From DATGZX01 sp035296965 (lineage in GTDB: Bacteria > Planctomycetota > Planctomycetia > Gemmatales > Gemmataceae): a stretch of DNA of 34,375 nucleotides. This document shows positions 5,326 through 15,026 of this stretch, in pieces. The notes below the pieces were generated by a model, which ran no database searches, was not told the DNA's origin, and saw nothing but the letters and a program-made list of their open reading frames with translations. The translations under genes were made by a program, and so were the position numbers. Each line of letters opens with the position of its first letter. Within the stretch, counting starts at the first letter, position 1. The DNA is taken from positions 1-34,375 of the forward strand of contig DATGZX010000063.1 in the NCBI GenBank assembly GCA_035296965.1. The letters run 5' to 3'.

Positions 5326-6944
5326 AGCGTCCTCCAACTTCGCCCATCGGCTTCGATCAGGCGGTCAGCTTCCAGCGGACCCCAGGTGCCGGCCCGGTAT
5401 TCGGGGAGAAAACGCGCGCGGCTGTGTTCCCAGTATTCCAGGATCGGCATCACGAACGCCCAGGCAACCTCGACGGCATCGCGGCGCATGAACAATGTGG
5501 GATCTCCAGCCATGACGTCGAGAATCAGGCGTTCGTACGCCTCCGGGGAGGAGCCGCCAAAACCCGCGCTGTAGTTGAACTCCATTTTAACCGGGTAGAT
5601 GCGCACCTTGGGTCCGGGCAGCTTCGAGGCGATGCGCATCGACATCCCTTCCTCGGGCTGGACGCGCAGCGACAGGACGTTGGGTTCGAGAGGCACATCC
5701 GGATGCGTGTTGAAGAGGATCTGCGGTACATCTCGGAAATGGATGGCGACTTCGCTGGCACGCTTGGGTAAGCGCTTACCGGTGCGCAGGTAGAACGGCA
5801 CCCCCGCCCAGCGCCAGTTATCGACATAGAGACGCAGTGCCACGAAGCTCTCCGTGATGGAATCTGCCGGGATGGGCTCCTTGCGCATGGCGAAATACTC
5901 CCGGACCTCATGGCGGTAACTCGGCACCTCCTGTCCATCCATTTCCCCGGCGATGTACTGAGCACGAACGACAGCTTTTTCCATTTCCTCGGAGCTTAGC
6001 GGCCGCAGGCAGCGCAGGACGCCGATCTTGGCATCGCGAATGACGTCTGCGTCGAGCGAGTAGGGAGGCTCCATGGCCGTCAGGCAGAGGAGCTGCAGCA
6101 TGTGGTTTTGCACCATGTCGCGCAGCGCGCCGACCCCTTCGTAATAGCCAATCCGGCTCGCCGTCGGCTCCCCCGTCTTCCGGTCTCGCTGTGTGAGGCC
6201 TTCCTCCTCGGCGACGGTGATTTGCACATGATCGATGTATTTTTGGTTCCAGAGCGGCTCGAAGATGCTGTTGGCGAAACGCAGCACCATCAAGTTCTGG
6301 ACCGTCTCTTTTCCGAGGTAATGATCGATACGATAGATCTGGTTCTCGGCAAAGGCGTGGCCCACCGCAGCGTTGACCTGGCGAGCGCTTTCCAGATCGC
6401 GGCCGATCGGCTTTTCCACGATGATACGCGTAAAAGACCGCATATCTTTGGGATCGTTAACCAGCCCTGCCGTCTTGAGGTGCTCCACGCAGGATTGCAC
6501 GAACTGGGGCGGTATCGACAGGTAATAGACCCGGCTGCCCGGGATGCCGAACTGCAGATCCACCGCTTCGAGCCGGGCCTTGAGCTGATCGTAGGCCCGC
6601 GCATCATTGAAACTGCCACAGACGTAGAACAGGGCCCGTGCAAAGTCTGCCCAGTTGCTCTCTTCCAGGGGTTGGCGCGAAAACCGGCCAATGCCTTCGC
6701 GCGCCCGCGCCCGCATCCATTCATCCGGGTCTCCCTCGCTGCCCAGGCCGAAGCCAACCACGGCAAAATTCGAGGGTAGCACGCCATCTACGTTCAGGTT
6801 GTAGATGGCCGGGAGCAATTTCCGCCACGACAGGTCGCCGGCAGCGCCAAAAATAACCAGCACGCACGGCTGGGGCAACAGCGACGGCGGAGCACCCAGC
6901 GTCAGCGGACTTCCCATGGTGGTCGGTTGCGTGCCCAGTGCCAT
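5322..6944 (-). CDS. zwf: Glucose-6-phosphate 1-dehydrogenase
   Basis: 540 residues, slightly longer than the usual 480-515 because of an N-terminal extension of about 25 residues rich in Gly, Pro and Thr. The nucleotide-binding FGAAGDLSWRK (32-42), EKPIG (177-181), and the active-site RIDHYLGKE (205-213) with the catalytic His are all present. So are the FEPLWNQKYIDHVQIT and FYLRTGKRL motifs of the C-terminal domain. It oxidises glucose-6-phosphate to 6-phosphogluconolactone with NAD(P)+. The ATG at 6944 has GGAGGAG 8 nt upstream. Its stop overlaps the opcA start. It heads a leftward pentose phosphate cluster; the lactonase and gnd are not in the window. Confidence 0.97.
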   Translation of the reverse strand: MALGTQPTTMGSPLTLGAPPSLLPQPCVLVIFGAAGDLSWRKLLPAIYNLNVDGVLPSNFAVVGFGLGSEGDPDEWMRARAREGIGRFSRQPLEESNWADFARALFYVCGSFNDARAYDQLKARLEAVDLQFGIPGSRVYYLSIPPQFVQSCVEHLKTAGLVNDPKDMRSFTRIIVEKPIGRDLESARQVNAAVGHAFAENQIYRIDHYLGKETVQNLMVLRFANSIFEPLWNQKYIDHVQITVAEEEGLTQRDRKTGEPTASRIGYYEGVGALRDMVQNHMLQLLCLTAMEPPYSLDADVIRDAKIGVLRCLRPLSSEEMEKAVVRAQYIAGEMDGQEVPSYRHEVREYFAMRKEPIPADSITESFVALRLYVDNWRWAGVPFYLRTGKRLPKRASEVAIHFRDVPQILFNTHPDVPLEPNVLSLRVQPEEGMSMRIASKLPGPKVRIYPVKMEFNYSAGFGGSSPEAYERLILDVMAGDPTLFMRRDAVEVAWAFVMPILEYWEHSRARFLPEYRAGTWGPLEADRLIEADGRSWRTL

Positions 6945-7445
6945 GAATTAATCTCCTCCCCGGTGCGCCACCTGGCTCATTTGACAGGCAGGGCGGTGTA
7001 TCGATTCGTCCCACGGCGACCGTCCATTCAGCATGGATGGCCCACCAGCCTCTTCGCCAGCGTAATTTTGATCTCCACGCGCAACAGTACCCGCTTCAGG
7101 CAGGCTGTTCCACGCCAAAATCGCCTCGGCGAGCGCGGAAGTTAGCGGTCGTTCTCCCCGCTCGTTATCACCTAGAGTTTTATAGGAACGGAACCCGTTC
7201 AGCGATGCCTCCCGAATGGGAGCAGCTCGCGTCCTCCTGCCGGGATCTACTGGAGGAAGACCGCGAACACGTCATTCGGCCTGGGTGTCGTTCCTGATAG
7301 CTAGCGTCAAATAGCAGAGGTCTGCGCCAAGACGAAAAGCGGCAGTGGACTTGCATTTGCAGATCAAAATCCAAACAATGAGTTCAGGTCGATGCCGAAG
7401 ACAATGTAAGTCTGCATCCGGCCGGCATGATCCGAGGTACCCGAG
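6945..7445. other. Divergent intergenic region upstream of zwf and the 248-aa gene
   Basis: These 501 bp separate two divergent genes and should hold both promoters. No coding frame here looks real. The only clear structure is the palindrome GAACGG-AAC-CCGTTC (7186-7200), directly behind a TATAG stretch. It is a possible regulator site, but nothing identifies the regulator. Confidence 0.5.
7186..7200. promoter_or_regulatory. Candidate operator palindrome
   Basis: Perfect 6-bp arms GAACGG and CCGTTC flank a 3-bp centre in the zwf upstream region. The size suits a dimeric repressor or activator. A chance palindrome of this length is quite possible, so confidence is low. Confidence 0.25.
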
Positions 7446-8192
7446 ATGAATCCCTATAGCTCGCTCTGCGACGACTTTGGGGTCTATGTATACCTGAACA
7501 GCAAGATGGAACTTCCTTCCGGTCGTGAAACAATTCTCCATTTCTTCGACAGCCTGCAAAAGACGTTTCCGCAGATGACCGACTTCGATACGCGGGAAAA
7601 CGGGGAATACGTTCTGGAGGAAAACCGCGAATTAGGCAGCTATCGCTGGGTCACCCTCGAAACGCGGCGGATCTGCACGGGGTATGTCAATCCGCCGACC
7701 CTGGAGGAGGCCGACAAGCAGCACGAGCGCGTTCTCGAACTGGTCCCCTACCATCTCGACTTCAGCGCCCTCGATTGCGAGGCGATGGATGTGCTTTTTG
7801 CCTTTGATTTTACGTTCACGGGCAACCACGATGAGGTCGTCGTCGAGGCGTTGGGTCTGAATAGCTCGCTCGAGAATCTGGTGCAGTTGCCGGGCCACCG
7901 GGTCATCAATTATGAGCCTTCTCTGATGCTCAGCCTGGACGAGGAATGCCGGCTGCAGTGCCGTTTGAGCATCGAAACACGCACCAATGCCTACCAGATC
8001 CGCACCGGCCAGTTTCCCGAGGCGCCGATCAGTGTTTATTTCACGGTTCGGCAGTATTGGGGCCGGCAGCCTTACAAGACTTTTGCGGAATCTTACGCAA
8101 ATCAGCGGAAGATCTGTCAAGAACTCGTGGACAGTCATATCATTCCTGGAGTCGTGCGCCCCTTGGCTCAGACGATTGCGGCCAAGCAATGA
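7446..8192 (+). CDS. Conserved-looking hypothetical protein, 248 aa
   Basis: I do not recognise this protein. It is a soluble, acidic protein with no signal peptide or membrane segment. Composition and pattern suggest an alpha/beta fold: an N-terminal strand (FGVYVYLN), a helix (RETILHFFDSLQKTF), mixed strands (YRWVTLETRRICTGYV), FAFDFTFTGNHDEVVVEAL, and a C-terminal beta pair (LQCRLSIETRTNAYQIR, ISVYFTVRQYWG). Codon use resembles the neighbours, and GAGG lies 8 nt before the ATG, so it is a real gene. It is followed by a hairpin and then an aminotransferase gene in the same direction. No function can be assigned from the sequence. Confidence 0.8.
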   Translation: MNPYSSLCDDFGVYVYLNSKMELPSGRETILHFFDSLQKTFPQMTDFDTRENGEYVLEENRELGSYRWVTLETRRICTGYVNPPTLEEADKQHERVLELVPYHLDFSALDCEAMDVLFAFDFTFTGNHDEVVVEALGLNSSLENLVQLPGHRVINYEPSLMLSLDEECRLQCRLSIETRTNAYQIRTGQFPEAPISVYFTVRQYWGRQPYKTFAESYANQRKICQELVDSHIIPGVVRPLAQTIAAKQ

Positions 8193-8216
8193 AACGTTGG
8201 GCCAGGCTCAAGGTAC

Positions 8217-8262
8217 CCGGCGGAAAGAAACTTCTCCCTCCTTCCGCCGGACGCTTCTTTTT
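8217..8262 (+). terminator. Putative intrinsic terminator after the 248-aa gene
   Basis: CCGGCGGAA (8217-8225) pairs exactly with TTCCGCCGG (8242-8250) around a 16-nt pyrimidine-rich loop. It is followed within a few bases by CTTCTTTTTG. It ends only 12 bp before the next ATG (8274), so it could also act as an attenuator for the aminotransferase gene. Confidence 0.6.
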
Positions 8263-8273
8263 GTGTACTCCCG

Positions 8274-9542
8274 ATGAATGACATCGCTTCCTCATCCGGT
8301 GTCCGCCTCAGCGCCTTTGCTCGGGGACTGACTTCGGAAACCGCCTTTGATGTGTTGGCTGTTGCCAAACGGCTGAAAGCCCAGGGCAAGGACGTTATCG
8401 AACTGCAAATTGGCGATAGCCCGTTTGCCAGCACGCGTCATGCCCTGGCTGCCGGCATCAAGGCGATCGAAAACCAGGCGACCCACTATTGTGCCTCGCT
8501 CGGCCTACCTAGCTTTCGGGAAACAATCGCCAAGAACTACGCCAAGGAATTCGGCGTTTCCGTAACTGCCGAGAACGTCGTTGTCGGCGCCGGGGCGAAA
8601 GTGTTCGAGCAGTTCTTTTGCGAAGCCTTTCTCGATCCGGGCGATGCGGTCCTGGTCTTCAGCCCCCATTTTCCGACTTACGGTCCGAACATCGAGCGCC
8701 GCGGGGCGCAGCCAGTCTACAGCACTCTGAAGCAAGCGAACCAGTTTCGGCCAGACCTGAACGACGTGGAGAGTTTCTTGCGCTCGACTCCGCGCGCCAA
8801 GGCGATTTTCCTCAATTCGCCTCACAACCCGACGGGCGGTGTGGCCAGCGCCGCCGACTTGCGTGAAATTGCCAACCTGATTCGCGGCCGGAATGTAGCC
8901 GTCTTCAGCGACGAGCCTTATTGCCACATGGTGTGGGAAGGCCGGCACCAACCGCTGCTGGCCGAGCCCGGCATCATGGACCAAGTCGTTGCAGCATACA
9001 CCTTCAGCAAATCGTACAGCATGAGCGGCTGGCGGCTCGGCTACGCGATCAGCAGCCCGAAGATCGTCGAGTTGCTTGGCAAGATGATCAACACTTCCCT
9101 TTCGTGCGTGACGCCGATTGCGCAGTGGGCGGGTCAGGCCGCGTTGGAACACGATGCCGGCGAACGCGACGAGGTGATGCAGCGGTTCAAAAAGAAGGTC
9201 CAGTTGTTGGTCGAAGACTTGCGGCGCGTCGAGGACGTCAAAGTCCTCATGCCTGCCGGCACCTTCTATGTGTTCCCCGAGGTGTCTGCAATCTGCCGGC
9301 GGCTGGGTATTCGATCCCATGGCCTGGCGATGTACCTGCTCGAGGCAGCCGACGACCGCTTGGGCGTCGCCTGCCTGGGCGGAGAATGTTTCGGACCAGC
9401 CGGCCAGGGCTTCTTGCGCTTTAGCTGCGCGGAACCGGACGAGCGCTTGCGCCAGGCGGTCGCCTTCCTTGCGGAAGCCGTGACACGGACCGACCGCGTG
9501 GCCCGGTACCTGGCCGCCAACCCCAAGTATGCCTTGAAGTAA
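8274..9542 (+). CDS. Class I/II PLP-dependent aminotransferase
   Basis: 422 residues, the size of fold-type I aspartate/aromatic aminotransferases. Visible landmarks are the IGDSPF substrate loop near 47, Y72 in the THYCASLG segment, NSPHNPTGG (181-189, PLP-contacting Asn), the cofactor-ring Asp in FSDEPYCHMVW (D213), and SKSYSMSGWRLGY with the Schiff-base lysine K246. A C-terminal Arg in FLRFSCAEP would bind the substrate carboxylate. It transfers an amino group between an amino acid and a 2-oxo acid, but the substrate cannot be read from the sequence. No clear Shine-Dalgarno precedes the ATG at 8274, and a hairpin sits just upstream. Confidence 0.93.
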   Translation: MNDIASSSGVRLSAFARGLTSETAFDVLAVAKRLKAQGKDVIELQIGDSPFASTRHALAAGIKAIENQATHYCASLGLPSFRETIAKNYAKEFGVSVTAENVVVGAGAKVFEQFFCEAFLDPGDAVLVFSPHFPTYGPNIERRGAQPVYSTLKQANQFRPDLNDVESFLRSTPRAKAIFLNSPHNPTGGVASAADLREIANLIRGRNVAVFSDEPYCHMVWEGRHQPLLAEPGIMDQVVAAYTFSKSYSMSGWRLGYAISSPKIVELLGKMINTSLSCVTPIAQWAGQAALEHDAGERDEVMQRFKKKVQLLVEDLRRVEDVKVLMPAGTFYVFPEVSAICRRLGIRSHGLAMYLLEAADDRLGVACLGGECFGPAGQGFLRFSCAEPDERLRQAVAFLAEAVTRTDRVARYLAANPKYALK

Positions 9543-9556
9543 GCCCCCTGCCCTGC

Positions 9557-10729
9557 TCACGCCTCATCCACCGCCGCATCCTCGGCCCGGCGACGTTGCC
9601 CTACCTCGCGCAAAGCTGTGGAGGATACGGGCACGCGGAACGCCGCCTCTGGAATACCGGTAAAGATCTCCCGAATGAAAGCCGGCAGATGCAGCTCCTC
9701 GAGCCCGACGAACTTTCTCTCGCGGTCCTCGCGTCCAGCGACAATGAACCGGCAGCCCAGCGCGCGGATGTGCTCCAGAGCTTCGACCATGCGCGTTTCG
9801 CTGTTGCCGTAGTACCGCGGCGCCACCAAACGCTCGGCGGTGTCAGCGCCAATGACGAAGGCAGCGCCCGGAAACAGCGCCGCTTTCTCCTCGAATGTAG
9901 GTGCGCGCGTGAGCCAGGCTTCGCAGCGCCAGGTGAACTGGTGCAGCCGGCGCCGGGTTTCTTCAATGGTGAGCGGCGGTTTGTCGACATTGATGACGCT
10001 TAGCTCGAAGGCCACCGGGCCGCCGCCCAGGTTCGCCGCGACCTCTGCCAATCGCCAATGACCTATGTGGACGGGATTGAACGCACCGGAGAGGAGCGCC
10101 TGAGGACGAGGAGCAACCACAGAAAGTCGACCATCCACCTGCACGCACAGGGCGGATGCCTCGCCGCCAAAGAGACGAGCCAGAGGATCCGCGGGCATAG
10201 TTTCGATCTGGATCGACTCATCCGCAAGGAGAGGAACCGACAATCGCTCCGGGCTGCCGACCGCCTCTGCCAGCGCATTGAGCAATACGGCCGCGACAAT
10301 TCCCTCCTCCGCCTCGCGGGTGCGTGCCCCTTTATGCAGGACGACGGAGTACGTGGTAGCCCTCTCGCTGCCATGAACGCAGAGATGAAAGCGGTGCTCG
10401 CCTCGCTTTGGCCTGTCACTGGCGAGGCTGGCAGTGCAGGAGACGCCTAGCACGGGCTCACCAGGCGCGAGCCAGCGTGCCCGTTCGAGGGCCCGAGCCG
10501 CCATTTCTCGACTGGTTGGCGCGGAAGTGAACTGCTCAGGGTGATGGCCCAGGAATTCGACAAAGGATTGCTCGTGATAAGGGACCACGACTTCCAGCAC
10601 CGTGCGCGATCCGCCGGGTACGCTCAGGAGCAAGCCGGGAACGCTGGTGCCGCCGCCGGTCACGGCCAGCACGAACTTGGCCGGCCGGTGATGGACGGAC
10701 TCGATCAGTCGATGGACAGTGGGGTCCAA
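9557..10729 (-). CDS. CinA-like domain fused to NadD-like nucleotidylyltransferase
   Basis: 390 residues in two domains. Residues about 5-160 resemble the CinA C-terminal / PncC nicotinamide-nucleotide amidohydrolase fold (VTGGGTSVPGLLLSVPGGS, VVPYHEQSFVEFLG). However, the catalytic Ser of the family's ESCTGG motif is Ala here (A22), and the following Tyr/Lys region keeps the Tyr (Y51) but not the Lys. Residues about 205-380 are a nucleotidylyltransferase of the NadD/NMNAT type, with SGAFNPVHIGH (214-224, HxGH), FVIGADTAERL and a C-terminal VSSTALR phosphate-binding motif. The pairing points to pyridine nucleotide metabolism, but the first domain is probably not an active deamidase by the known mechanism. 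The start is TTG at 10729 with GGAG upstream. It converges on the aminotransferase gene. Confidence 0.85.
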   Translation of the reverse strand: MDPTVHRLIESVHHRPAKFVLAVTGGGTSVPGLLLSVPGGSRTVLEVVVPYHEQSFVEFLGHHPEQFTSAPTSREMAARALERARWLAPGEPVLGVSCTASLASDRPKRGEHRFHLCVHGSERATTYSVVLHKGARTREAEEGIVAAVLLNALAEAVGSPERLSVPLLADESIQIETMPADPLARLFGGEASALCVQVDGRLSVVAPRPQALLSGAFNPVHIGHWRLAEVAANLGGGPVAFELSVINVDKPPLTIEETRRRLHQFTWRCEAWLTRAPTFEEKAALFPGAAFVIGADTAERLVAPRYYGNSETRMVEALEHIRALGCRFIVAGREDRERKFVGLEELHLPAFIREIFTGIPEAAFRVPVSSTALREVGQRRRAEDAAVDEA

Positions 10730-10978
10730 GGCGTTCCACTCCGCTCCACGTACCAGGGTTCAGCTCTGTTGATTTTAGGCAAAGAGCCGACTTTCGAAAG
10801 CTCCCACCACGAGGCCGGGTTCGCCTTTGCGTCTCTGTTGCACAAGGCGCAAGTAAAATGACACGAAAAACTAAAATCTGCGCGCCGCAATCACAAGTCG
10901 GCCGTCTTAATAGGAAAGTGCCAGCCCTGCCAACTGCGTCTGTTGCCCTGGCTCTATTGGCGAAAGGAGCACCGCGCG

Positions 10979-11575
10979 ATGTTCATCACGAAATTCACGT
11001 TGCCCGTGGTGTCGTTGCTGATCCTTGGAGCGCTCACCTACGGAGTAGGCCTTGTCCTCTGCCCTGCGCTCGTGGCCGGGCCGCCGGGCCCGCAACAGCG
11101 AGATGCGGCACCAGCCGACGTCGGCAAGGAACGCATCGAAAAGATAAAGGCGGGGAAAGCTCTTCCTGTGGCGGACATGTCCGGGGACCGAATCAACGTA
11201 CTCCTCGCCGGCATCAAAGCGGGCGACAAGATGGGCGAGCTTGTCAAAGGACAGCTGGAGGCGGCAAAAACCGAACTGGATGCGCGCTGGCAGGAATTCC
11301 TCGCAGGCCGAGGCACCTTGGACATAATGCTCGGGTCATCTCAGCGATTGCTCCAGGCGGAATTCGATCTGAGCACCAAGCGGTCGGATCGCATCGCTGC
11401 CCTCGAAGCACACTGGCAGCGACTGCGCGAGGTGGAGACAATCAATCAGTCGCGCTATGACGCTGGGCGAATCCCCATCCAGGATCTTGCTCAATCCCGC
11501 TCCGGGCGGTGCCGTGCGGAGATCTTGCTGGAGCGTGCCAAGAAAGGGCAAGCCATCGACTCTGGCCAGCTTTGA
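10979..11575 (+). CDS. Membrane-anchored coiled-coil protein of planctomycete type
   Basis: 198 residues. An N-terminal hydrophobic segment (about 8-30, LPVVSLLILGALTYGVGLVL) suggests a signal anchor. A Gly/Pro linker follows, then a charged helical region. The C-terminal part (DRIAALEAHWQRLREVETINQSRYDAGRIPIQ and on to AEILLERAKKG, described by its ends only) is a helical hairpin like the one recurring in planctomycete exported proteins and vaguely TolC-like. I chose the ATG at 10979 because AAAGGAG lies upstream at suitable distance; the longer frame from 10943 starts inside the leader. The function is unknown. It diverges from the CinA/NadD fusion gene across about 250 bp. Confidence 0.75.
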   Translation: MFITKFTLPVVSLLILGALTYGVGLVLCPALVAGPPGPQQRDAAPADVGKERIEKIKAGKALPVADMSGDRINVLLAGIKAGDKMGELVKGQLEAAKTELDARWQEFLAGRGTLDIMLGSSQRLLQAEFDLSTKRSDRIAALEAHWQRLREVETINQSRYDAGRIPIQDLAQSRSGRCRAEILLERAKKGQAIDSGQL

Positions 11576-11587
11576 AAGACCTGGTTC

Positions 11588-12379
11588 TTACTCGATTACG
11601 ACCTTGGACAGATCGACACTCGGCGGCGGATATTCCATTTTCAATTCTTGAAGCGTTTTGACGATCGTTTCGGCAACGACCAGGTTGCGATACCACTTTT
11701 GGTTCGCCGGCACGATGTGCCAGGGAGCCCACTTGGTGCTGCACTTGCTGAGTGCGTCTTCGTATGCCTTGCGATAGATGGACCAGTACTGGCGTTCTTC
11801 CACGTCACTGAGCGAGAATTTCCAGTATCGCGTGGGGTCGGCGAGACGCTGCTTGAGTCGCTCCCGCTGCTCGCTCTTGCTGATGTGCAAGAAGAACTTC
11901 AGGATGATCACGCCGTTCTTGGTGAGTATGCGCTCGAAAGAGTTGATTTGGTCGTAACGGGTCTTCCAGACCTTTCGCGGCGCCAGGTCGTGGACACGGA
12001 CGACAAGCACGTCCTCGTAATGCGAGCGATTGAAGATGCCGATGAAACCGTGGCGTGGAACGGCCTTGTGCACGCGCCACAGAAAATCGTGGGCCAGCTC
12101 TTCCTCCGTTGGTACTTTGAACGCCTTGACCTCGACGCCGAGCGGGCTCACGCTCGACATCACATGGCGGATGGTGCCGTCCTTTCCGGACGTGTCCATA
12201 CCCTGGAGGATAATCAGCAGACCGTGTTTATTCTGAGCGTAGAGCAGGTTTTGCAGCCTGGCCAGTTCATCAAGGAGCTTGAGCAGCGGTTTCTCGGCCT
12301 GCTGCTGCGACGCATAGGGGCCGGTGTCGTTCGCGTCGTATTTCTTGAGCGAAACCTTGGAGCCGGGCTTCACGCGCAT
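11588..12379 (-). CDS. ppk2: Polyphosphate kinase 2 family protein (nucleotide phosphotransferase)
   Basis: 263 residues, the single-domain PPK2 length. It carries Walker A GMDTSGKDGT (60-69), the Walker B-like IFNRSHYEDV (115-124), VKAFKVPTEEELAHDFLWR (87-102) and the lid-type KFFLHISKSEQRERLKQR segment. These enzymes move phosphate between polyphosphate and nucleotides. Single-domain members with this layout often belong to the group acting on AMP and ADP, but class cannot be fixed by eye. It is the last gene of the operon argG - HTH/EIIA - ppk2, with 21 bp to the preceding stop, and it converges with the anchored coiled-coil protein. Confidence 0.93.
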   Translation of the reverse strand: MRVKPGSKVSLKKYDANDTGPYASQQQAEKPLLKLLDELARLQNLLYAQNKHGLLIILQGMDTSGKDGTIRHVMSSVSPLGVEVKAFKVPTEEELAHDFLWRVHKAVPRHGFIGIFNRSHYEDVLVVRVHDLAPRKVWKTRYDQINSFERILTKNGVIILKFFLHISKSEQRERLKQRLADPTRYWKFSLSDVEERQYWSIYRKAYEDALSKCSTKWAPWHIVPANQKWYRNLVVAETIVKTLQELKMEYPPPSVDLSKVVIE

Positions 12380-12400
12380 GAAAAGACTCGGAGAAGAAGT

Positions 12401-13105
12401 TCAGCCGACGAGCAGGTCCTTCTCCGCGGCGGCGATGAAGTGCCAGGTTTGCGCGGGAGTCTCCTGGTCCCGCAATTCGTCCACAAAGCCAGGGCGCAGG
12501 AGCAGCCGGGACAGGCGCGCGAGGACCTGCAGGTGGGTGCGGTCGTCACGGCAGCAAACCAGGAAAAAGATGTCAGTCAGTCCGCCGTTGGGCGCGCCAA
12601 AAGGAATTCCTGAGGTCGTGATGCCCAGCGCCATTACGGACTCGCCCAGCGCGGCGGGAAGCGGGCGGCGCGGGTGCGGCAGCGCCACGCCCGATTCCAG
12701 GGCTGTGCTCTTCAATTCCTCGCGTTGACGAATGGCCTCCAGAATCCCTTCGGGATCGTACACCTGCCACGAGTTCTCGGCCAGCGTTACCAACTGCTTG
12801 AGCACCGAGGCCCGCGTCGAGGCGGCCATAGGAACGGCGATCATCGCTTCCGACAGCAGTTTCGAGATCAAGGGCTCCTGGTCTTCTTGCGCGGAGTGGC
12901 CACGATCCAGTGCGGACAGCTCCTGTTCCGTGTAATCGGGGATCTGCGTCTCGATCCAGTGATTGATTTCGACCGTGGCGAAGCGCCATTCTCCCCCGAC
13001 CTTACGGCCCGGGAGGTGTCCGCGACTGGCTAATTTGCTCACCTCGCGCACGTCGCGGCGCAAATAAGTCGCCAGCTGCTCGAGGTCCATCATCTCGTTT
13101 CCCAT
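12401..13105 (-). CDS. Excisionase-type HTH domain fused to PTS EIIA (fructose/PtsN-type)
   Basis: 234 residues. Residues about 6-60 form a MerR/excisionase-like helix-turn-helix (LEQLATYLRRDVREVSKLA, then GRKVGGEWRFATVEINHWIE), a fold that binds DNA. Residues about 80-230 form an EIIA type-2 domain with the phospho-accepting histidine in GVALPHPR (H144) and the downstream IFFLVCCRDDRTHLQVLARLS core. This architecture suits a regulator that senses phosphorelay state rather than a sugar transporter component. No EI, HPr or EIIBC gene is in the window. The start ATG at 13105 follows AAAGG and lies 11 bp after the argG stop, so the gene is co-transcribed with argG and ppk2. Confidence 0.9.
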   Translation of the reverse strand: MGNEMMDLEQLATYLRRDVREVSKLASRGHLPGRKVGGEWRFATVEINHWIETQIPDYTEQELSALDRGHSAQEDQEPLISKLLSEAMIAVPMAASTRASVLKQLVTLAENSWQVYDPEGILEAIRQREELKSTALESGVALPHPRRPLPAALGESVMALGITTSGIPFGAPNGGLTDIFFLVCCRDDRTHLQVLARLSRLLLRPGFVDELRDQETPAQTWHFIAAAEKDLLVG

Positions 13106-13116
13106 CTTCCTACCTT

Positions 13117-14367
<1,251 letters not shown>

Positions 14368-14540
14368 CCACGGCCTCGCTTTGCCAACTAATCCCCGCAT
14401 GGGGGAGGCTAAAAAAGAAAAAGCGGCCCGATCAGCCGCGTGATCCAAGACCTGCTGCGTTCCGTTGCAATCGCTGCCTGAAGAAGTTATTGCCTCATCA
14501 GTAGAGCCCTTTATCGTCGAAAGGATCGTCCATCTTGTCA

Positions 14541-15026
14541 ATGCCATTTCGTCTACGGATTCCCCGCAAACTGTGCGACCAGATTGTCGCGCAGGCTTTC
14601 GCGGAGTTACCAAACGAATGCTGTGGCTTGCTCGGGGGTCGCATTCTTCCAAGCGAAAGGCCTGAGACGGATGTGCGGGTTGGAGAGGTGCTGTGCTGTT
14701 ACCCCCTCGTGAACGCGGCCGCCAGTCCTGTCGAGTATCTTTCGGACGCGCACGGAATGTTTGCCGCGATGCGCGACATGCGCCGGCGGGAGATCGATGT
14801 GCTGGCTGTCTATCACTCTCACCCGACGTCAGCGCCAAGGCCAAGCCGCACGGACCTGGAGCGCAATTACAGCGAGGAAGTGGTCAATCTCATCATCTCA
14901 TTACAATCCCGCGAGCCGGAGATGCGGGGTTGGTGGCTCACCGCGAACGAGTTTCGCGAAGCGGAGTGGGAGTGTATCGAAAGAGAGCCTACCGCAGAGA
15001 TCGCGGAGAGCGCGGAGAAAGAATAA
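14541..15026 (+). CDS. JAMM/MPN-type metalloprotease (M67, Mec/JAB family)
   Basis: 161 residues. The zinc site is complete and canonically spaced: E26 in NECCG, H92 and H94 in YHSHPTS, then S102 and D105 in PSRTD. This is the stand-alone bacterial JAMM fold related to Mec/CysO-type and RadC-unrelated JAB peptidases, which cut after C-terminal Gly-Gly of ubiquitin-like or sulfur-carrier proteins, or other isopeptide-like bonds. No sulfur carrier or E1-like gene is nearby. The start is ATG at 14541; a TTG two codons earlier is possible. The last ten codons (EIAESAEKE) come from the left arm of a dispersed inverted repeat (14991-15022), so the native C-terminus was probably different. The gene diverges from argG. 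Confidence 0.92.
   Translation: MPFRLRIPRKLCDQIVAQAFAELPNECCGLLGGRILPSERPETDVRVGEVLCCYPLVNAAASPVEYLSDAHGMFAAMRDMRRREIDVLAVYHSHPTSAPRPSRTDLERNYSEEVVNLIISLQSREPEMRGWWLTANEFREAEWECIEREPTAEIAESAEKE

Noticed and set aside
10858..11460. 200-residue ORF overlapping the anchored coiled-coil gene in another frame
   Set aside because: Arg/Gly-rich shadow frame; the overlapping frame from 10979 has a Shine-Dalgarno, a membrane segment and a recognisable helical C-terminus.
14368..14844. N-terminal extension of the argG frame (159 extra codons)
   Set aside because: ArgG family proteins start at MARDKVILAYSGG; the upstream part is antisense to the JAMM gene and has no domain character.
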